64,000 nucleotides of DNA from Companilactobacillus paralimentarius DSM 13238 = JCM 10415. GTDB taxonomy: Bacteria; Bacillota; Bacilli; Lactobacillales; Lactobacillaceae. The stretch's first letter is position 1; every line of letters starts with the position of its first letter. Of the stretch, positions 19,209 through 28,852 are shown piece by piece. The notes under the pieces were generated by a model. It did no database searches, had not been told where the DNA came from, and was given only the letters and a program-made list of their open reading frames with translations. The position numbers were made by a program, and so were the translations under genes. The DNA is taken from positions 1-64,000 of the forward strand of contig NZ_AZES01000117.1 in assembly GCF_001434985.1 (NCBI RefSeq). The letters run 5' to 3'.

Positions 19209-20597
19209 ATGTCGAATCGTTATGTAATAATTCTTGCTGCCGGTAAAGGTACAAGAATGAAGTCGAGACTATACAAAGTATTGCATCCTGTTGCTGGTAG
19301 AGCAATGGTTGATCATGTTTTAACGCAAGTTGAAAAGATCGAACCAGACTTGATTGAAACTGTTATTGGAAATGGTGCCGATAAAGTTAGAGATCTACTC
19401 GGTGATAGAACTAACTATGCTTTGCAAGAGGAACAATTGGGAACAGCAAATGCTGTAATGCAAGCTGAAAAGGATCTAGGTAACAAAGAGGGTATAACGC
19501 TCATTGTTAATGGTGATACACCATTATTCACTGCTGATACTTTTGAAAAATTATTAGATTATCATGAAAAAGAAGAAGCAGCCGTTACAATTTTGACAGC
19601 GCATGCTGATAATCCATTTGGTTACGGTCGTATTGTCCGTGATAATGGTGGCAACGTTGAAAAAATTGTTGAGCAAAAAGATGCTTCAAGAAGTGAACAA
19701 GAAATACAAGAAATTAATACTGGTGTATTGTGTTTTGACAATAAACTATTGTTTGAAAACTTACATAAAGTTAATAATGATAATGCCCAAGGTGAATATT
19801 ATTTACCTGACGTAATTTCATTGCTTAAAGAACAAGGTAAGAAAGTTTCAGCCTTTGAAATGGCTGATTTGAGCGAATCATTAGGTGTTAATGATCGTGT
19901 TGCCTTGTCACAAGCTGAAAAGATTATGCAAAGAAGAATCAACGAAGCACATATGCGTGATGGCGTTACAATCGTTGATCCTGATAACACATATATTGAT
20001 ATTGATGTTGAAATTGGTAACGATACAGTTATCGAACCAAATGTAAAAATCTTTGGTAAAACAACTATTGGTTCAGAATGTGTTATTGGTTCTGGCTCAA
20101 GAATTTCTGATTCTGAGATTCAAGATAACGTTGAAGTTATCAGTTCAACAATTGAGAGTGCTATTATGCATAAAGGTAGCAATGTTGGGCCTAACTCACA
20201 TCTAAGACCAAAAGCTGAAATTGGCCGTGATGTCCATATTGGTAATTTCTGTGAAGTTAAAAATGCTAAAATTGGTGACAGAACTAAGGTTGGTCATTTG
20301 ACATATGTCGGTGATGCAACTCTTGGAACTGATATCAATGTTGGTTGTGGAGTGGTTTTTGTTAACTACGATGGTGTTAAGAAGTGGCACAGTAATATCG
20401 GTGACCATTCATTTATTGGTAGCAATTCAAATATTATTGCTCCAGTAGAAATGGCTGATCATTCATTTATTGCCGCTGGTTCAACTATTACTAACGACAT
20501 TCCTAAGCATGCAATGGCTATTGCGCGTGAAAGACAAACTAACAAAGAAGATTTTTGGGAAAGATTACCACTATCAAAAAGTGAAGATTGGAAATAA
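19209..20597 (+). CDS. glmU: Bifunctional N-acetylglucosamine-1-phosphate uridyltransferase / glucosamine-1-phosphate acetyltransferase
   Basis: GlmU makes UDP-GlcNAc, the precursor for peptidoglycan and teichoic acids. The 462-residue protein has the N-terminal pyrophosphorylase domain, starting [12 protein letters not shown] with the nucleotide-binding loop. A C-terminal left-handed beta-helix (about 250-440) shows many hexapeptide repeats such as [19 protein letters not shown] and performs the acetyl transfer. Length is normal. GAAGGGAG precedes ATG 19209. It is followed 14 bases later by prs, the common glmU-prs pair in Gram-positives. Confidence 0.97.
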   Translation: MSNRYVIILAAGKGTRMKSRLYKVLHPVAGRAMVDHVLTQVEKIEPDLIETVIGNGADKVRDLLGDRTNYALQEEQLGTANAVMQAEKDLGNKEGITLIVNGDTPLFTADTFEKLLDYHEKEEAAVTILTAHADNPFGYGRIVRDNGGNVEKIVEQKDASRSEQEIQEINTGVLCFDNKLLFENLHKVNNDNAQGEYYLPDVISLLKEQGKKVSAFEMADLSESLGVNDRVALSQAEKIMQRRINEAHMRDGVTIVDPDNTYIDIDVEIGNDTVIEPNVKIFGKTTIGSECVIGSGSRISDSEIQDNVEVISSTIESAIMHKGSNVGPNSHLRPKAEIGRDVHIGNFCEVKNAKIGDRTKVGHLTYVGDATLGTDINVGCGVVFVNYDGVKKWHSNIGDHSFIGSNSNIIAPVEMADHSFIAAGSTITNDIPKHAMAIARERQTNKEDFWERLPLSKSEDWK

Positions 20598-20610
20598 GGG
20601 TGAATAATTA

Positions 20611-21588
20611 ATGTCATGTCAAAATAATGAACGACCAATGAAAATTTTTGCATTGAACTCTAATAAACCTTTAGCAGAAAAAATTGCTAAGGTTGTAGGA
20701 GTACCACTTGGAAAGTCATCAGTTACACGTTTCAGTGACGGTGAAATCCAAATTAATATTGAAGAAAGTATTCGTGGAGCAGAAGTCTTCTTGATTCAAT
20801 CAACTTCAGCACCAGTTAACGATAATTTGATGGAATTATTGATCATGGTTGATGCCTTAAGACGTGCTTCAGCTAGTGTTATCAATGTTGTAATTCCTTA
20901 TTATGGTTATGCTAGACAAGATCGTAAATCACGTTCACGTGAACCTATTACTGCTAAATTAGTTGCTAATATGTTGGAACGTGCTGGTGTAGATCGTGTA
21001 CTTGCACTTGATCTTCATGCTGCACAAATTCAAGGTTTCTTCGATATTCCAGTTGATCATTTGATGGGTGCTCCATTGCTAGCTGATTACTTCCTAACAA
21101 ATCATCTAGAAGAAGGCGCTGTTGTTGTTTCACCTGATCATGGTGGTGTAACTCGTGCCAGAAAACTAGCTGAATTCTTGAAGACACCAATTGCTATTAT
21201 CGATAAACGTAGACCTCGTGCCAATGTTGCTGAAGTTATGAATATTATTGGTAATGTTAAAGGCAAACGTGCCATCATTATTGATGATATGATCGATACT
21301 GCTGGTACAATTTCTCTAGCATCTCAAGCACTTATTGATGCTGGTGCTACTGAAGTTTACGCATGTTGTACACACCCAATTCTTTCAGGTCCTGCTATCG
21401 AAAGAATTGAAGCATCACCAATCAAGACTTTAGTTGTTACTGATTCAATCAATCTTCCTAAAGAAAAAATTATCGACAAGATGGTTCAAGTTTCAGTTGG
21501 ACCACTTATCGGTGAAGCAATTCAACGTGTCCATGAAAATGAACCTGTCAGTCCATTGTTCAATACACGTTTTAAGAATAAAAAATAA
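20611..21588 (+). CDS. prs: Ribose-phosphate pyrophosphokinase
   Basis: Prs converts ribose-5-phosphate and ATP to PRPP, which feeds purine, pyrimidine, His, Trp and NAD synthesis. The 325-residue protein has the family's N-terminal [14 protein letters not shown], the catalytic [10 protein letters not shown] loop, the metal site [12 protein letters not shown], and the PRPP loop [14 protein letters not shown] (near 225). ATG 20611 is used because AAGGGTGA lies upstream; an internal ATG at 20638 lacks an SD. A terminator follows. With purR nearby, PRPP production and PRPP sensing are encoded together. Confidence 0.97.
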   Translation: MSCQNNERPMKIFALNSNKPLAEKIAKVVGVPLGKSSVTRFSDGEIQINIEESIRGAEVFLIQSTSAPVNDNLMELLIMVDALRRASASVINVVIPYYGYARQDRKSRSREPITAKLVANMLERAGVDRVLALDLHAAQIQGFFDIPVDHLMGAPLLADYFLTNHLEEGAVVVSPDHGGVTRARKLAEFLKTPIAIIDKRRPRANVAEVMNIIGNVKGKRAIIIDDMIDTAGTISLASQALIDAGATEVYACCTHPILSGPAIERIEASPIKTLVVTDSINLPKEKIIDKMVQVSVGPLIGEAIQRVHENEPVSPLFNTRFKNKK

Positions 21589-21597
21589 GCCGCAAAT

Positions 21598-21637
21598 AAA
21601 AAAGAGTCACTTCTTAGAAAGTGGCTCTTTTTTTTCA
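21598..21637 (+). terminator. Terminator of glmU-prs
   Basis: AAAGAGTCACT paired with AGTGGCTCTTT (21601-21611 with 21620-21630) and followed by eight T. Confidence 0.9.
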
Positions 21638-21719
21638 TGTGTTATTGGTATTAACTCTTTTAACTACGTGATAATATGAGCAATAGAAAAAGGTCATTAA
21701 AGCCTTTTGAGGTGATAGG

Positions 21720-22751
21720 ATGAAACAATATAAAGTTATCGTTTGGGGCCTTGGAAATGTTGGTAGAGCAGCTATCAGAATGATTCAAGAAAAACAATCA
21801 TTGAAGTTGGTTGCTGCTGTTGATGTTGACCCTAAGAAAATCGGTCGTGATTCTGGTGAAATATTTAATTTTCCTAAAACCGGTATTACTGTAACTGATA
21901 ATATTGAAGATGCATTGAAGTTAGATGCAGATGTAGTTTTGGATTATACACCGTTAGTTCGTGACGAAAAGGGTGGTTTTACTCCTAGTGCACTTGATAT
22001 TTGTCGAGTATTAAAGTCTAAAAAGAATGTTGTCACAACTTTGCCAATCTATTATTCACAAGTTACAACACCAGATTTGTATAAGATGATCAATGATACT
22101 GCTAAAGAAAACGGTGTTTCATATTTGCCAACCGGATTATTGCCAGGAGCCTATGCATCATATATTCCAACGGTCTTGGCAGGTTTGATGGGACACGTTG
22201 ATAAAATAACTGTTCAATCAGGTGAAGACGATCAACACAACTATTCAAGTTGGGTCAAGGTCTTCGGCTATGGGATGGATCCAGATAAATTCCCACAGGA
22301 TAAACTCAAATTAGGAATTGCTTCATACTACATTTCAGGTGTGTATGAGATGGGAGAGCGTTTAGGAATTAAGTTTGACGATGTAAAAGTTGATCACGCG
22401 TGGTATACAGCTCCTGAAGATTTGCACCCAACTTTTGGAACTGTTAAGAAAGGGACCATTTATGGACATAAGTTTACAATGAGTGGCATGGTTAAAGGTG
22501 AAGCTAAAGTCAGTTTGATTTATGTACACAAGATTTGTGATGATGTTGTTAAAACACCTGCCATTGATAATGAAATTCATATTGAAGGTATGCCAAAATC
22601 ATTGGATATCAGCATCAACGGAATGATGCCACTAGATGAAAGTTATGTAACTAGCGCAGCGCCAAGTGTTAATGTGATTCCAATGGTAGTAGATGGACCA
22701 AGTGGATTCTTACAAGCTCTAGATTTGAAAGTCGTTACACCTTTACATTAA
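21720..22751 (+). CDS. DapB-like NAD(P)-dependent amine dehydrogenase family protein
   Basis: A 343-residue oxidoreductase. The N-terminus VIVWGLGNVGRAAIRMI is a Rossmann NAD(P)-binding motif, and an acidic residue after the second strand (AAVDVDPKKIGRD) hints at NAD or mixed use. The middle VVLDYTPLV and VVTTLPIYY resemble dihydrodipicolinate reductase and 2,4-diaminopentanoate dehydrogenase. It is longer than DapB (about 265 residues), and no diaminopimelate genes are adjacent. The likely reaction is oxidation or reduction at an amine- or imine-bearing carbon, but the substrate is unknown. It is monocistronic, with GAGGTGAT just before ATG 21720. Confidence 0.6.
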   Translation: MKQYKVIVWGLGNVGRAAIRMIQEKQSLKLVAAVDVDPKKIGRDSGEIFNFPKTGITVTDNIEDALKLDADVVLDYTPLVRDEKGGFTPSALDICRVLKSKKNVVTTLPIYYSQVTTPDLYKMINDTAKENGVSYLPTGLLPGAYASYIPTVLAGLMGHVDKITVQSGEDDQHNYSSWVKVFGYGMDPDKFPQDKLKLGIASYYISGVYEMGERLGIKFDDVKVDHAWYTAPEDLHPTFGTVKKGTIYGHKFTMSGMVKGEAKVSLIYVHKICDDVVKTPAIDNEIHIEGMPKSLDISINGMMPLDESYVTSAAPSVNVIPMVVDGPSGFLQALDLKVVTPLH

Positions 22752-22767
22752 AAATTTTCAACAAAAA

Positions 22768-22820
22768 AATCCGTATTAACTGTTATAGGATAGTTCCAAA
22801 ACAGTTAGTGCGGATTATTT
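22768..22820. terminator. Bidirectional terminator between the DapB-like gene and mscL
   Basis: A long stem of about 17 pairs (22769-22785 with 22800-22816) has A runs on the left and T runs on the right, so it can stop transcription from both converging genes. Confidence 0.82.
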
Positions 22821-23234
22821 TTAGTATCTATTGTTATTGTTGTTATTTCTTTGTTGATATCTCAATAGATCACGAATTTGTTGTAAGTATTCAGTTTGTG
22901 GGTCAGGAATTTCATCACCATTTTTATCAAACTTACTACGTGAACCATCACGACGCATTCTATTCATCATTTTAACAATTATGAAAACAACGAACATAAT
23001 GATCAAGAAATTGATTATAGCATTGATGAAGTCACCGATTAGAAAATTTGCACCTAAAACTTGGAACTTCATATCTGACAAATCAATTTGCCCAATAATG
23101 AGACCGATTAGCGGATTTAAAATGTAGGTAGTTAACGCTGATACCAAACTGTTGAAAGCAGCACCAACGATAACACCGACGGCTAAGTCAACAACACTAC
23201 CACGGGAAATAAACTCTTGGAATTCCTTAAACAT
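22821..23234 (-). CDS. mscL: Large-conductance mechanosensitive channel MscL
   Basis: MscL opens a wide pore under membrane tension and protects against osmotic downshock. The 137-residue protein starts FKEFQEFISRGSVVDLAVGVIVGAAFN, the conserved N-terminal helix and first transmembrane helix with its Gly-rich packing face. A second membrane helix (about 70-95, IINFLIIMFVVFIIVKMM) and a charged cytoplasmic helix follow. It ends in an Asn-rich tail RNNNNNNRY. An upstream in-frame start at 23279 is rejected because AAGGAG lies before ATG 23234. It is a single gene converging on the DapB-like gene. Confidence 0.95.
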   Translation of the reverse strand: MFKEFQEFISRGSVVDLAVGVIVGAAFNSLVSALTTYILNPLIGLIIGQIDLSDMKFQVLGANFLIGDFINAIINFLIIMFVVFIIVKMMNRMRRDGSRSKFDKNGDEIPDPQTEYLQQIRDLLRYQQRNNNNNNRY

Positions 23235-23518
23235 TTTCGCCAAATCTCCTTCATTGATTTTACCTTTTTCAAAGTACAAGACTCACTCTACTATATTTTC
23301 AAAAAAATAAAAGAGGTGACATAAATATTTAGTGAAATTTTAATTGAGATTATTATTTTACTGGTGGAACGTTGTGAATATGACTTGAAGGTAATCCTAA
23401 TTATTGATAAGTAATAAAAGATATTATCCGATTGGTAGCGAAAGCTCTGTACGTTTCGGCATTTTCGACTTTTGTGGAAAATGAAATTTTAAGCTAACCA
23501 TAATAAGAATAACTAAAT

Positions 23519-25213
23519 TTATTTGTTAATATATTGTGCATACTTTTTCTTGATATCTCTTAAATCGGTCAAAGCCAACTTGGTATCAACCTCGTCAGTC
23601 ATTGTCTGTTTAGTGGTATCGTCCCAATTGTAGTATTTGGTCATATATTCGATAACTGGTGTTTTGATGGAACGCATGTGTTTCATGTTAAAAAGCATTT
23701 GGCTACTACGACGTAAGAGATAATCGATTGGATGTTCTACCATTTCGTGTTCTAGGCCGTACGTTAACATAGCCCAGTCGATTCTAGGTAGGCGAGCTTT
23801 AGTTTTGGTTTCTGGTAATAATTGATAAATAGCATCAACGTTAGAACCATAGCGTTGAACTAATTTTTCAGCTTCATCACGTGTCAGATTGTGGTTAGTG
23901 ATTCCTTCATGAACAGCTTTATCGAAAAAGTCCATCCAGTGTTCTTCACCACCAACGTCGCCACCACCAAGTGTTAAATCTTTTGTCTGTGCCGGTTGAA
24001 ATTCGTAATTAGTTTCGACTGATAATTGTTGAGCTACTCGGTCGACAATTTTTTCAGCCATTTTACGGTAACCAGTTAATTTTCCACCAGCAATCGATAA
24101 TAAGTCGCTGTCGGATTGGAAAATCTCATCTTTACGAGATATTTCGGAAGGAGATTTACCTTCTTCCTGAATTAGTGGTCTGACACCGGACCAACCAGCC
24201 TCAACATCGTCAGGTGTTAGATATTGAGGTAAATCGAACATTTGATTTGCGGCGGCTAAGATGTAAGTCACATCAGTAGCTGTGATATTTGGTTCTTTCG
24301 GATCTTCAGTCCAAGTGGTATCGGTTGTTCCGATATAAGTTTTACCTTCACGAGGAATGGCAAACATCATACGATTATCGTGAAATGGCGTGTCAAAATA
24401 AATTGAATTAGAAATTGGAAATTTTTCTTGATCGATAACTAAGTGAACTCCCTTAGTCAGATGAAGATGTTTACCCTTGTTGGAATCGTCCATTTTTCGG
24501 ATCTCATCAACCCAGGGACCACAAGCATTAACAACTTTTTTGGCGTGTATCTCACCGATTTCACCATTGATTTGATCTTCATAGGTAACGCCGCAAACAC
24601 GTTTATCATCATTATAAAGTAGACCAGTAACTTTAACATAGTTAGCAATTTTAGCACCTAAGTCGTTGGCTTTTTTCAAGACTTCCAAAGTTAGACGAGC
24701 GTCATCAGTTCTGTATTCAACGTAAACACCAGCACCCTTAAGGTTTTCTGATTTTAAATAAGGCTCACGTTCCATAGTATCGCGAGGCTTTAACATATAT
24801 TTACGTTCGGAGTACTTTACTTCAGCCAATCGATCGTAAACGTCTAATCCGATAGCAGTCGTAAACGGACCAAAAGTTCCACCTTCATAGAAAGGCAACA
24901 TCATTTTCAATGGGGTAGTGATTTGAGGAGCATTGTTATAAACAATAGCTCGTTCACTACCGACTTCATGAACTTCCTTGATAGCTGCTTGTTTTAAGTA
25001 TCTTAAGCCACCGTGAACTAATTTGGTGGAACGACTTGAGGTTCCAGAAGCAAAGTCGCGCATTTCAACTAAACCAGTTTGAATGTGTCGACTTTGAGCG
25101 TCTAAAGTAATACCACTACCAGTAATACCACCGCCGATAACAAGTAAGTCTAGTTGGTTGGTTTGCATATCTTGTAAATTCTTAGTTCTTATACTATTTG
25201 AAAATTCTTTCAT
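23519..25213 (-). CDS. glpD: FAD-dependent glycerol-3-phosphate dehydrogenase/oxidase
   Basis: This enzyme oxidises glycerol-3-phosphate to dihydroxyacetone phosphate at the membrane. In lactic acid bacteria oxygen is often the acceptor and hydrogen peroxide results. The 564-residue protein has an N-terminal FAD motif LLVIGGGITGSGITLDA (near 20-37), TSSRSTKLVHGGLRYL, the substrate-domain motif YIGTTDTTW, and a C-terminal helical cap. The length is nearer Bacillus GlpD (about 555) than insertion-bearing GlpO (about 600). GGAGGG sits five bases before ATG 25213, so the longer frame is not used. No glpK or glpF is adjacent. Confidence 0.93.
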   Translation of the reverse strand: MKEFSNSIRTKNLQDMQTNQLDLLVIGGGITGSGITLDAQSRHIQTGLVEMRDFASGTSSRSTKLVHGGLRYLKQAAIKEVHEVGSERAIVYNNAPQITTPLKMMLPFYEGGTFGPFTTAIGLDVYDRLAEVKYSERKYMLKPRDTMEREPYLKSENLKGAGVYVEYRTDDARLTLEVLKKANDLGAKIANYVKVTGLLYNDDKRVCGVTYEDQINGEIGEIHAKKVVNACGPWVDEIRKMDDSNKGKHLHLTKGVHLVIDQEKFPISNSIYFDTPFHDNRMMFAIPREGKTYIGTTDTTWTEDPKEPNITATDVTYILAAANQMFDLPQYLTPDDVEAGWSGVRPLIQEEGKSPSEISRKDEIFQSDSDLLSIAGGKLTGYRKMAEKIVDRVAQQLSVETNYEFQPAQTKDLTLGGGDVGGEEHWMDFFDKAVHEGITNHNLTRDEAEKLVQRYGSNVDAIYQLLPETKTKARLPRIDWAMLTYGLEHEMVEHPIDYLLRRSSQMLFNMKHMRSIKTPVIEYMTKYYNWDDTTKQTMTDEVDTKLALTDLRDIKKKYAQYINK

Positions 25214-25350
25214 GTTGCCCTCCAATCGATAGTTACTGATTATTGAATTCAAAATAATCATAATCTCACTGAATAAGAATTGCACGAGTGAAACATAAAA
25301 TTAATACATTTATTTTAATTAAAATTTCAAAAATATGAAAGCATTAAAAA

Positions 25351-26691
25351 TTAAATGATCGTATCGTTGTAAATGTGTTTTTGAAATTCATCATATTCAT
25401 TACTAAAGATATCATCGGAATGTTCCATCAACATTGATTTAGGGAAGTAGAATCGTTCATCCCCAGAAATCTTACCTGTCAAGGCATTAACCAAACGACT
25501 GATAGTAGATAATTCAATTAATGAACCATCATTTTGCATAATTTCAATCTGAGTTCGACTCTTGTTAGAGTTAGGATTGTAAACATCGTAAGGCAAATCA
25601 TAACTGGTGTTAGTAGCGGTGTAATACTTCTTTTGGAAACCGACACTTTCAACAATATCAGCTATTTCAGGCAATAAATGTTTAGTCTTTTTATCATATT
25701 TGGCTGATTTAAATGGTTTACGGGCTAGAAAACGGTAAGATAAATCCTTGAGGATTTCGTCAGGGTAGCTTTGCCAAAGTGTAAAGTAAGTATTGAGAAT
25801 GCCATCATCCAAAAGTAAGTAATCGTCAATATTAACTTTGTTTTCGAAGAAAGGAATCAGAAGACTTGGCATTTCAAAACCATTCATGTGGTTATGTTCG
25901 TATAAGTCTTTGGCTCTTTGCAGCAATTTAGTTAAGACAACCTCCATACCACGAGAAACAGGATGGAAATAAACTTGTTGATACATTTGGAAACGACTCA
26001 AGACATAATCTTCAACCGCATGCATGCCATCATAGTCAAAAGCAATTCCATCTTTATAAGGGCGCATAACTCGTAAGATTCTCGTTAAATCGAACATTCC
26101 ATATTTGGTACCCGTGAAGTAAGCATCACGTAGTAGATAATCCATACGGTCAGCGTCAATTTGACTAGAGATCATTTGTACAACTTGAGGATTAGGATAA
26201 GTATGAGAAATGACACTAGCGACTTTTTCAGGGAAATCATCGGAAACTTGCTTCAAAACATGATTGATCTCAGTTTCTGGTGATGTGATGATCTTTCTAG
26301 TCCACATTTCATGATCGGTATCGAAGATATGTTCAAAGGTGTGTGAATAAGGACCATGTCCGACGTCATGTAAAAGAGCAGCGCATAAAGCTACAATTCG
26401 TTCATTGTCATCCCAAAGTCCATCTCCAGGAGTTTTGGTAGAATAATTTCTTTGAAAATTATCACAGATTTGGCGAGTTATCTCATAGACACCAATACAA
26501 TGGCCAAAACGAGAGTGTTCAGCTCCGTGAAAAGTAAATGAAGCTGTACCAAGTTGTTTAACTCGACGAAGTCTTTGAAATTCTTTTGTGTTGATTAAAT
26601 CTAAAATAACTTTGTGTTGAACATGAATATAATTATGAATTGGATCGCGGAAAACTTTTTCGCGTGGTAACATTTCGATATGGTATGGCAT
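25351..26691 (-). CDS. HD domain phosphohydrolase (YwfO-like)
   Basis: A 446-residue HD-superfamily protein. Metal ligands are visible in EHSRFGHCIGVYE (near 58-70) and in the core ALLHDVGHGPYSHTFEH (about 108-124), with a later conserved SQIDADRMDYLLRDAYFTG. This arrangement matches the YwfO/dGTPase-like group, which hydrolyses (deoxy)nucleoside triphosphates in characterised members. The ATG overlaps the lipL stop by one base and has GGGGGA upstream, so the two genes are coupled. The nucleotide substrate cannot be named from sequence. Confidence 0.87.
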   Translation of the reverse strand: MPYHIEMLPREKVFRDPIHNYIHVQHKVILDLINTKEFQRLRRVKQLGTASFTFHGAEHSRFGHCIGVYEITRQICDNFQRNYSTKTPGDGLWDDNERIVALCAALLHDVGHGPYSHTFEHIFDTDHEMWTRKIITSPETEINHVLKQVSDDFPEKVASVISHTYPNPQVVQMISSQIDADRMDYLLRDAYFTGTKYGMFDLTRILRVMRPYKDGIAFDYDGMHAVEDYVLSRFQMYQQVYFHPVSRGMEVVLTKLLQRAKDLYEHNHMNGFEMPSLLIPFFENKVNIDDYLLLDDGILNTYFTLWQSYPDEILKDLSYRFLARKPFKSAKYDKKTKHLLPEIADIVESVGFQKKYYTATNTSYDLPYDVYNPNSNKSRTQIEIMQNDGSLIELSTISRLVNALTGKISGDERFYFPKSMLMEHSDDIFSNEYDEFQKHIYNDTII

Positions 26692-27497
26692 TATTTTTCC
26701 CCCAATATTTGTTGATTACGTTTGATTAAATCTTTTAAAGTTGCATTATAGGCTTCTTGATATGGTAGAGAATTTTGAATGATGAAGAATTCCTCTTTAT
26801 TAATAGTATATTGCTTAGCTATAATAGCTAAAATCTTTTGCTTAGCTTGGTTAATTGAGAGCTCGTGATCTAACAAAGTATCAAGATTTTCCATCGAGTG
26901 AATATCTATTTGTGGATAACCATCTTTAAGAGGATAATTACTAATCTCATAGAAATCTTTCATCAACTGACTACGGTCTTTTTGCTGCCCATTGACACTG
27001 ATATAGGCCATAATGGCTACAGCATTTCCCGCTCTTCGTTGAGAGATACCAGCAAACTTTTTTTGATCAATGCTAAGGTCGTATGTTCCTGGACAATAGG
27101 ATGTACTGATCTCACCAGTTTTAATTTTGGAAGAAAAACTTTTTTTGAGGACCGTGAACATTTTTTCGTAAGCATCATCGATCAATAAATTATCCTTGTC
27201 TGGTAAAAAGATGGAGAAGTTAAGAATACCAGCATCGGTAACTACACCGAGTCCACCTGAATTACGAAGGTAGAAAAGATAATCTTTTTCTGATAACATT
27301 TCTAAGCCGCCCTGTAAGTTATTGAGGCGTTTGTCTTGCATACCCAAAATAACAGTTGGTGGTGTAACCCAAAAATGGATTACGGGTTGATTATTTTCGG
27401 AAACAAATTTTAAAATAGCTCCAGTATCTGAAAAAGGAACAAGCAGATCTTTGCTAGAGCTTATTTTTTGGTCGTATAATATAATAGTATTGTTCAC
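26691..27497 (-). CDS. lipL: Octanoyl-[GcvH]:protein N-octanoyltransferase (LipL-like)
   Basis: A 268-residue protein of the biotin/lipoyl ligase fold. LipL moves octanoyl groups from GcvH to the E2 subunits of 2-oxoacid dehydrogenases through a cysteine acyl intermediate. That cysteine is visible as Cys135 in STSYCPGTYDLSIDQKKFAG, and Lys147 lies 12 residues later, the same spacing as Cys150/Lys162 in Bacillus LipL. This separates it from ATP-using lipoate ligases, though related ligase-like paralogues exist. GTG 27497 is the start, with a modest SD. It is operonic with the HD protein, reminiscent of the ywfL/ywfO neighbourhood of Bacillus. Confidence 0.8.
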   Translation of the reverse strand: MNNTIILYDQKISSSKDLLVPFSDTGAILKFVSENNQPVIHFWVTPPTVILGMQDKRLNNLQGGLEMLSEKDYLFYLRNSGGLGVVTDAGILNFSIFLPDKDNLLIDDAYEKMFTVLKKSFSSKIKTGEISTSYCPGTYDLSIDQKKFAGISQRRAGNAVAIMAYISVNGQQKDRSQLMKDFYEISNYPLKDGYPQIDIHSMENLDTLLDHELSINQAKQKILAIIAKQYTINKEEFFIIQNSLPYQEAYNATLKDLIKRNQQILGEK

Positions 27498-27552
27498 TTA
27501 ATCACTTCTTTTAATTAATTAATATAATTTTATCATGTAGAGGCGGTAAGGA

Positions 27553-27993
27553 TTGGAAAATAATAGTATTGATGTAAATGTGAATTTGAGTATTGAAACT
27601 TTACAATCAGGCAATCTGACGAAGACAAAGATTTCTGAATCAGGTAAGTTCACTCAAATGGGTAAGTCAATTTATCTAAGATTTAATGAAAGTCTAGAAA
27701 ATGGTGCAAAGGCATCCATCTTAGTAAAGGTTGGCGGCAACGGTGAAATTCATATCAAACGTGTTGCCAAATCGACTAATTTGTCTTCACTTTTATATTT
27801 TACACATCAGAAGCATAATAATGGACAATTGGAAACAGAATATGGTGTTCTACCACTAGATACATTTACCAAAGATTCAAAAGTTGAAATCGTAAGTAAA
27901 CCACTTTCAGGAAAAATAAACATTGATTATGATTTGATTTACGACAATAATGTAATAGGTAATTATAAGTTTAGATTGATTTTTGGCGTATAG
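27553..27993 (+). CDS. DUF1934 family protein (YwiB-like)
   Basis: A 146-residue protein made mostly of alternating beta-strand patterns, matching the DUF1934 (YwiB) family of small calycin-like beta-barrels. Typical features are the N-terminal VNVNLSIETLQ, the middle IHIKRVAKS, and the C-terminal DYDLIYDNNVIGNYKFRLIF. No function is established. TTG 27553 is the start, with AGGCGG seven bases upstream. It lies divergent from lipL and 46 bases upstream of rpoE, with which it is commonly neighboured in lactobacilli. A role linked to transcription is not supported by anything in the protein. Confidence 0.78.
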   Translation: MENNSIDVNVNLSIETLQSGNLTKTKISESGKFTQMGKSIYLRFNESLENGAKASILVKVGGNGEIHIKRVAKSTNLSSLLYFTHQKHNNGQLETEYGVLPLDTFTKDSKVEIVSKPLSGKINIDYDLIYDNNVIGNYKFRLIFGV

Positions 27994-28039
27994 GTAGATA
28001 TGATTATAAGTAAGACGCTGCGAAAGGACGTGTACACGT

Positions 28040-28687
28040 TTGAAGTTTGATAAATTCAAGGATCAAAATAAAGACGAACTCTCATTGATTGAGGTTGCAT
28101 ACGAGATTCTTAACGAGAATAACAAGAAAGTTATGAACTTTTCTGATATCGTTAATGAAATACAAGACTACTTAGGCAAGTCGGATGAGGACATCAAGAG
28201 ATCACTTCCACAATTTTACACAGATTTAAATAACGATGGTAGTTTTCTCTCATTAGGTGAGAATGTATGGGGCTTACGTAAGTGGTATCCATATGATTCA
28301 GTTGATGAGGAAGTAAATCATCCTGAGGATAACGGTACAGAAAATGCTCACAAGGCAGCTCAAAAGGTTAATGCCTTCTTGAGTGACGATGATGAAGATG
28401 ACGATGTTGTCGATTATGAAGATGACAGTGATTTAGATGTTAATGATATGGACGATGACGATGATAGTGATGGTTCAGACAATGGTCCTGACTTATCTAA
28501 ATTTACTAACTCAGATTTAACATCTGTTGATGATGACGACGATGACCCTCATGATGAAGGATTAGATGACGGTATCGAAGGTCAATTATCTGAATTTGAC
28601 GCGGACGATGACGACGATGAAGACATCGATCTTGATGACGACGATGATGATGAAGATGACAACGACGACGACGATGACGAAAATTAA
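28040..28687 (+). CDS. rpoE: RNA polymerase delta subunit
   Basis: RpoE (delta) binds Gram-positive RNA polymerase, increases its recycling and tunes sensitivity to initiating NTP concentration. The 215-residue protein has the folded N-terminal HARE-HTH domain (about residues 1-90, ELSLIEVAYEILNENNKKVMNF and later ENVWGLRKWYP). The rest is disordered and extremely acidic: the last 100 residues are mostly Asp with Glu, encoded by GAT/GAC runs. This tail is longer than in Bacillus delta (173 residues in total). TTG 28040 follows AAAGGA. It is followed by pyrG, as in most Firmicutes. Confidence 0.95.
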   Translation: MKFDKFKDQNKDELSLIEVAYEILNENNKKVMNFSDIVNEIQDYLGKSDEDIKRSLPQFYTDLNNDGSFLSLGENVWGLRKWYPYDSVDEEVNHPEDNGTENAHKAAQKVNAFLSDDDEDDDVVDYEDDSDLDVNDMDDDDDSDGSDNGPDLSKFTNSDLTSVDDDDDDPHDEGLDDGIEGQLSEFDADDDDDEDIDLDDDDDDEDDNDDDDDEN

Positions 28688-28710
28688 GTTTAACTTTTTG
28701 AATTAAAAGT

Positions 28711-28747
28711 TTGACGACTCGAACATATCACGGTATTATATAGTTCG
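28711..28747 (+). promoter_or_regulatory. pyrG promoter with GGGC initiation site
   Basis: TTGACG (28711-28716), a 17-base spacer and TATTAT (28734-28739) place the start at G28747, so the RNA begins GGGCUC. This is the initial sequence required for CTP-sensitive reiterative transcription at Gram-positive pyrG genes. Confidence 0.8.
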
Positions 28748-28807
28748 GGCTCTATTAGATAGACAACTTTAAGTTCCCTGTTCATGCTGAATGGGGAACT
28801 TTTTTAT
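28747..28807 (+). promoter_or_regulatory. CTP-responsive attenuator leader of pyrG
   Basis: The leader runs from the GGGC start to a strong terminator 24 bases downstream. In the known Bacillus mechanism, polymerase stalls before the C at position 4 when CTP is low and adds extra G residues. The poly-G 5' end then pairs with the C/U-rich left arm of the terminator and allows read-through. Here the left arm holds UUCCCU (28774-28779), a suitable target. The mechanism is inferred from the exact match of start site and layout. Confidence 0.78.
28771..28807 (+). terminator. Attenuator terminator between rpoE and pyrG
   Basis: A 13-base-pair stem (28771-28783 with 28789-28801, including two G-U pairs) with a five-base loop and a T run. 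It also ends rpoE transcripts. Confidence 0.88.
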
Positions 28808-28852
28808 TTTTGTGAGTTAAGAAATCCCTAGAATTAATATGTGGAGGAAGTT

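Noticed and set aside
28340-28687. Simple-sequence repeat or assembly artefact
   Set aside because: The GAT/GAC-rich tract is in frame and encodes the acidic tail expected of RNA polymerase delta.
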